DNA from: Elysia crispata
Lineage: Eukaryota; Mollusca; Gastropoda; Plakobranchidae
Reading direction: 5' to 3'
DNA length: 64,000 nucleotides
Assembly (NCBI GenBank): GCA_033675545.1
Contig: JAWDGP010006875.1
Span: forward strand, 764,868-828,867
Positions 63,085-64,000 of the stretch are shown piece by piece. Below the pieces are notes generated by a model. That model was not told the origin of the DNA. It worked only from the letters and a program-made list of their open reading frames with translations, and did not search any database. The position numbers and the translations under genes are program-made. How positions within the stretch are numbered: the stretch's first letter is position 1; the number at the start of each line of letters is the position of its first letter.

Positions 63085-64000
63085 TTTATTGACACTTTTC
63101 TACATTATGTCATGCTTCTAAAAATTTCTGTAAAACCAAAATAACATACCATTTATGAAAATTCATTTTAAAAAAAGCATTCATTTGTGTTAAGGTTTTT
63201 TTTTTATTCTATCATGCATGAGTTCAAATTTTTCATATAATATGGTGAAAATATTTTTAGAGGAGTTGTGAATTTTTTCAAATTGCCGAAAATCGCTGGT
63301 CTTTAAAGATTAGCCGATTTCTCAGACCCTGGTCTCCAATGAGTTAAGACTAGAGACAATATGAATAGAGCGCCAATGATACATCATGAAAATTTGGATG
63401 TGTATTTATCACTACATTTGTATACAAAGTATTTTCCAGAAGTACCAAAAAATCTGTGGTATTTTGATAAAGCAGCTCTTGTGCAGATCAGAGTGTTTGT
63501 GTATGAAGAAAGTTTAAGGAGCACTGCAGAGAGTGCTTTTGGTATTTTATTACTGATTCTGGTTGAATCTCTGCTTTATACTTTTGGGTCTGTTCCTTGT
63601 AAATTGATTAAGTGAGAGAAACTTTGTAAGCAAAATCCACCATGTGCATAATTTCCCTGGATCTCATTCTGATAATTAACCAGTCAGAAGTCAATACTTG
63701 AAGCAAACCATCGTATCCTGAATTTAAAAAAAAATATATATGCCATAATAAAATTGTAGCCTGTTGATAAATACTTCAGATTAATTACTAAATGATTCTA
63801 TTCCGTTGTTCTCTAAAATCTTCAGTATATGGAAATCAGAATATTTTCATGTTATTAAATGTTTGTTAGTGAGAAGGCTGTTGCAAGCATAGCATCATTG
63901 TCATAAGACTTGTTTGAGTGAGTAAATATGAATACTTTCACACCCACAATCAACCAGTACCACTGGAGTTGATATATTTTGATGAACTTAGAACAGGCCA
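63085..64000. other. AT-rich end of window, one unassigned frame
   Basis: The frame at 63361-63615 (MNRAPMIHHENLDVYLSLH, then FPEVPKNLWYFDKAAL) has plausible composition and may continue the decayed element at 62662-63084, but I see no diagnostic motif. No splice sites or RNA genes were found. Confidence 0.3.

Overview
The window is nuclear DNA from an animal, most likely a mollusc (perhaps a gastropod) or another lophotrochozoan. It is AT-rich, its genes are split by GT-AG introns of about 0.1-1.5 kb, and it carries many long (GA)n/(CT)n tracts, a decayed L1/Tx1-like LINE and tRNA-headed SINE-like repeats. The taxon is an inference from genome style, not from a diagnostic gene.

The only genes recognised with confidence are two tandem, same-strand paralogues of HDHD5 (CECR5), a HAD-superfamily hydrolase: copy 1 (coding exons 18398-22452) and copy 2 (28198-33938). 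Their last six coding exons match one for one in phase, and four of the six match in length. Every splice junction closes an open frame, and the HAD motifs are intact in both. They share a CCAAT-type upstream element and a nearly identical stretch at the start of the HAD domain, which looks like gene conversion while other exons have diverged. Copy 1 also has a short extra copy of an exon start, and an uncertain 5' end.

Layout. 1-10434: repeats (microsatellites, a 172-bp tandem duplication, a minisatellite, a SINE), ending in an orphan last exon of an unidentified plus-strand gene (10435-10578). 10579-18380: a 370-bp triplet microsatellite, a possible distal first exon, tRNA-like sequence, G-tracts and the likely copy 1 promoter. 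18381-35170: the two HDHD5 genes, separated by SINE and microsatellite DNA. 35180-50570: mostly AT-rich with no recognisable protein, but with several short minus-strand segments that look like terminal exons of unidentified genes (48608-48726; 44144-43061; weaker at 41203-41437). 50570-58650: a full-length but broken LINE followed by two 5'-truncated 3' ends of the same family. 58650-64000: remnants of transposon-like ORFs, including one with an in-frame TGA and one acidic, serine-rich reading frame with two in-frame stops.

I found no CRISPR array, operon, prophage or other bacterial-type system. Nothing here supports a wholly new system. The unusual signals are the mosaic HDHD5 duplication, the chained LINE 3' ends and the density of simple repeats.
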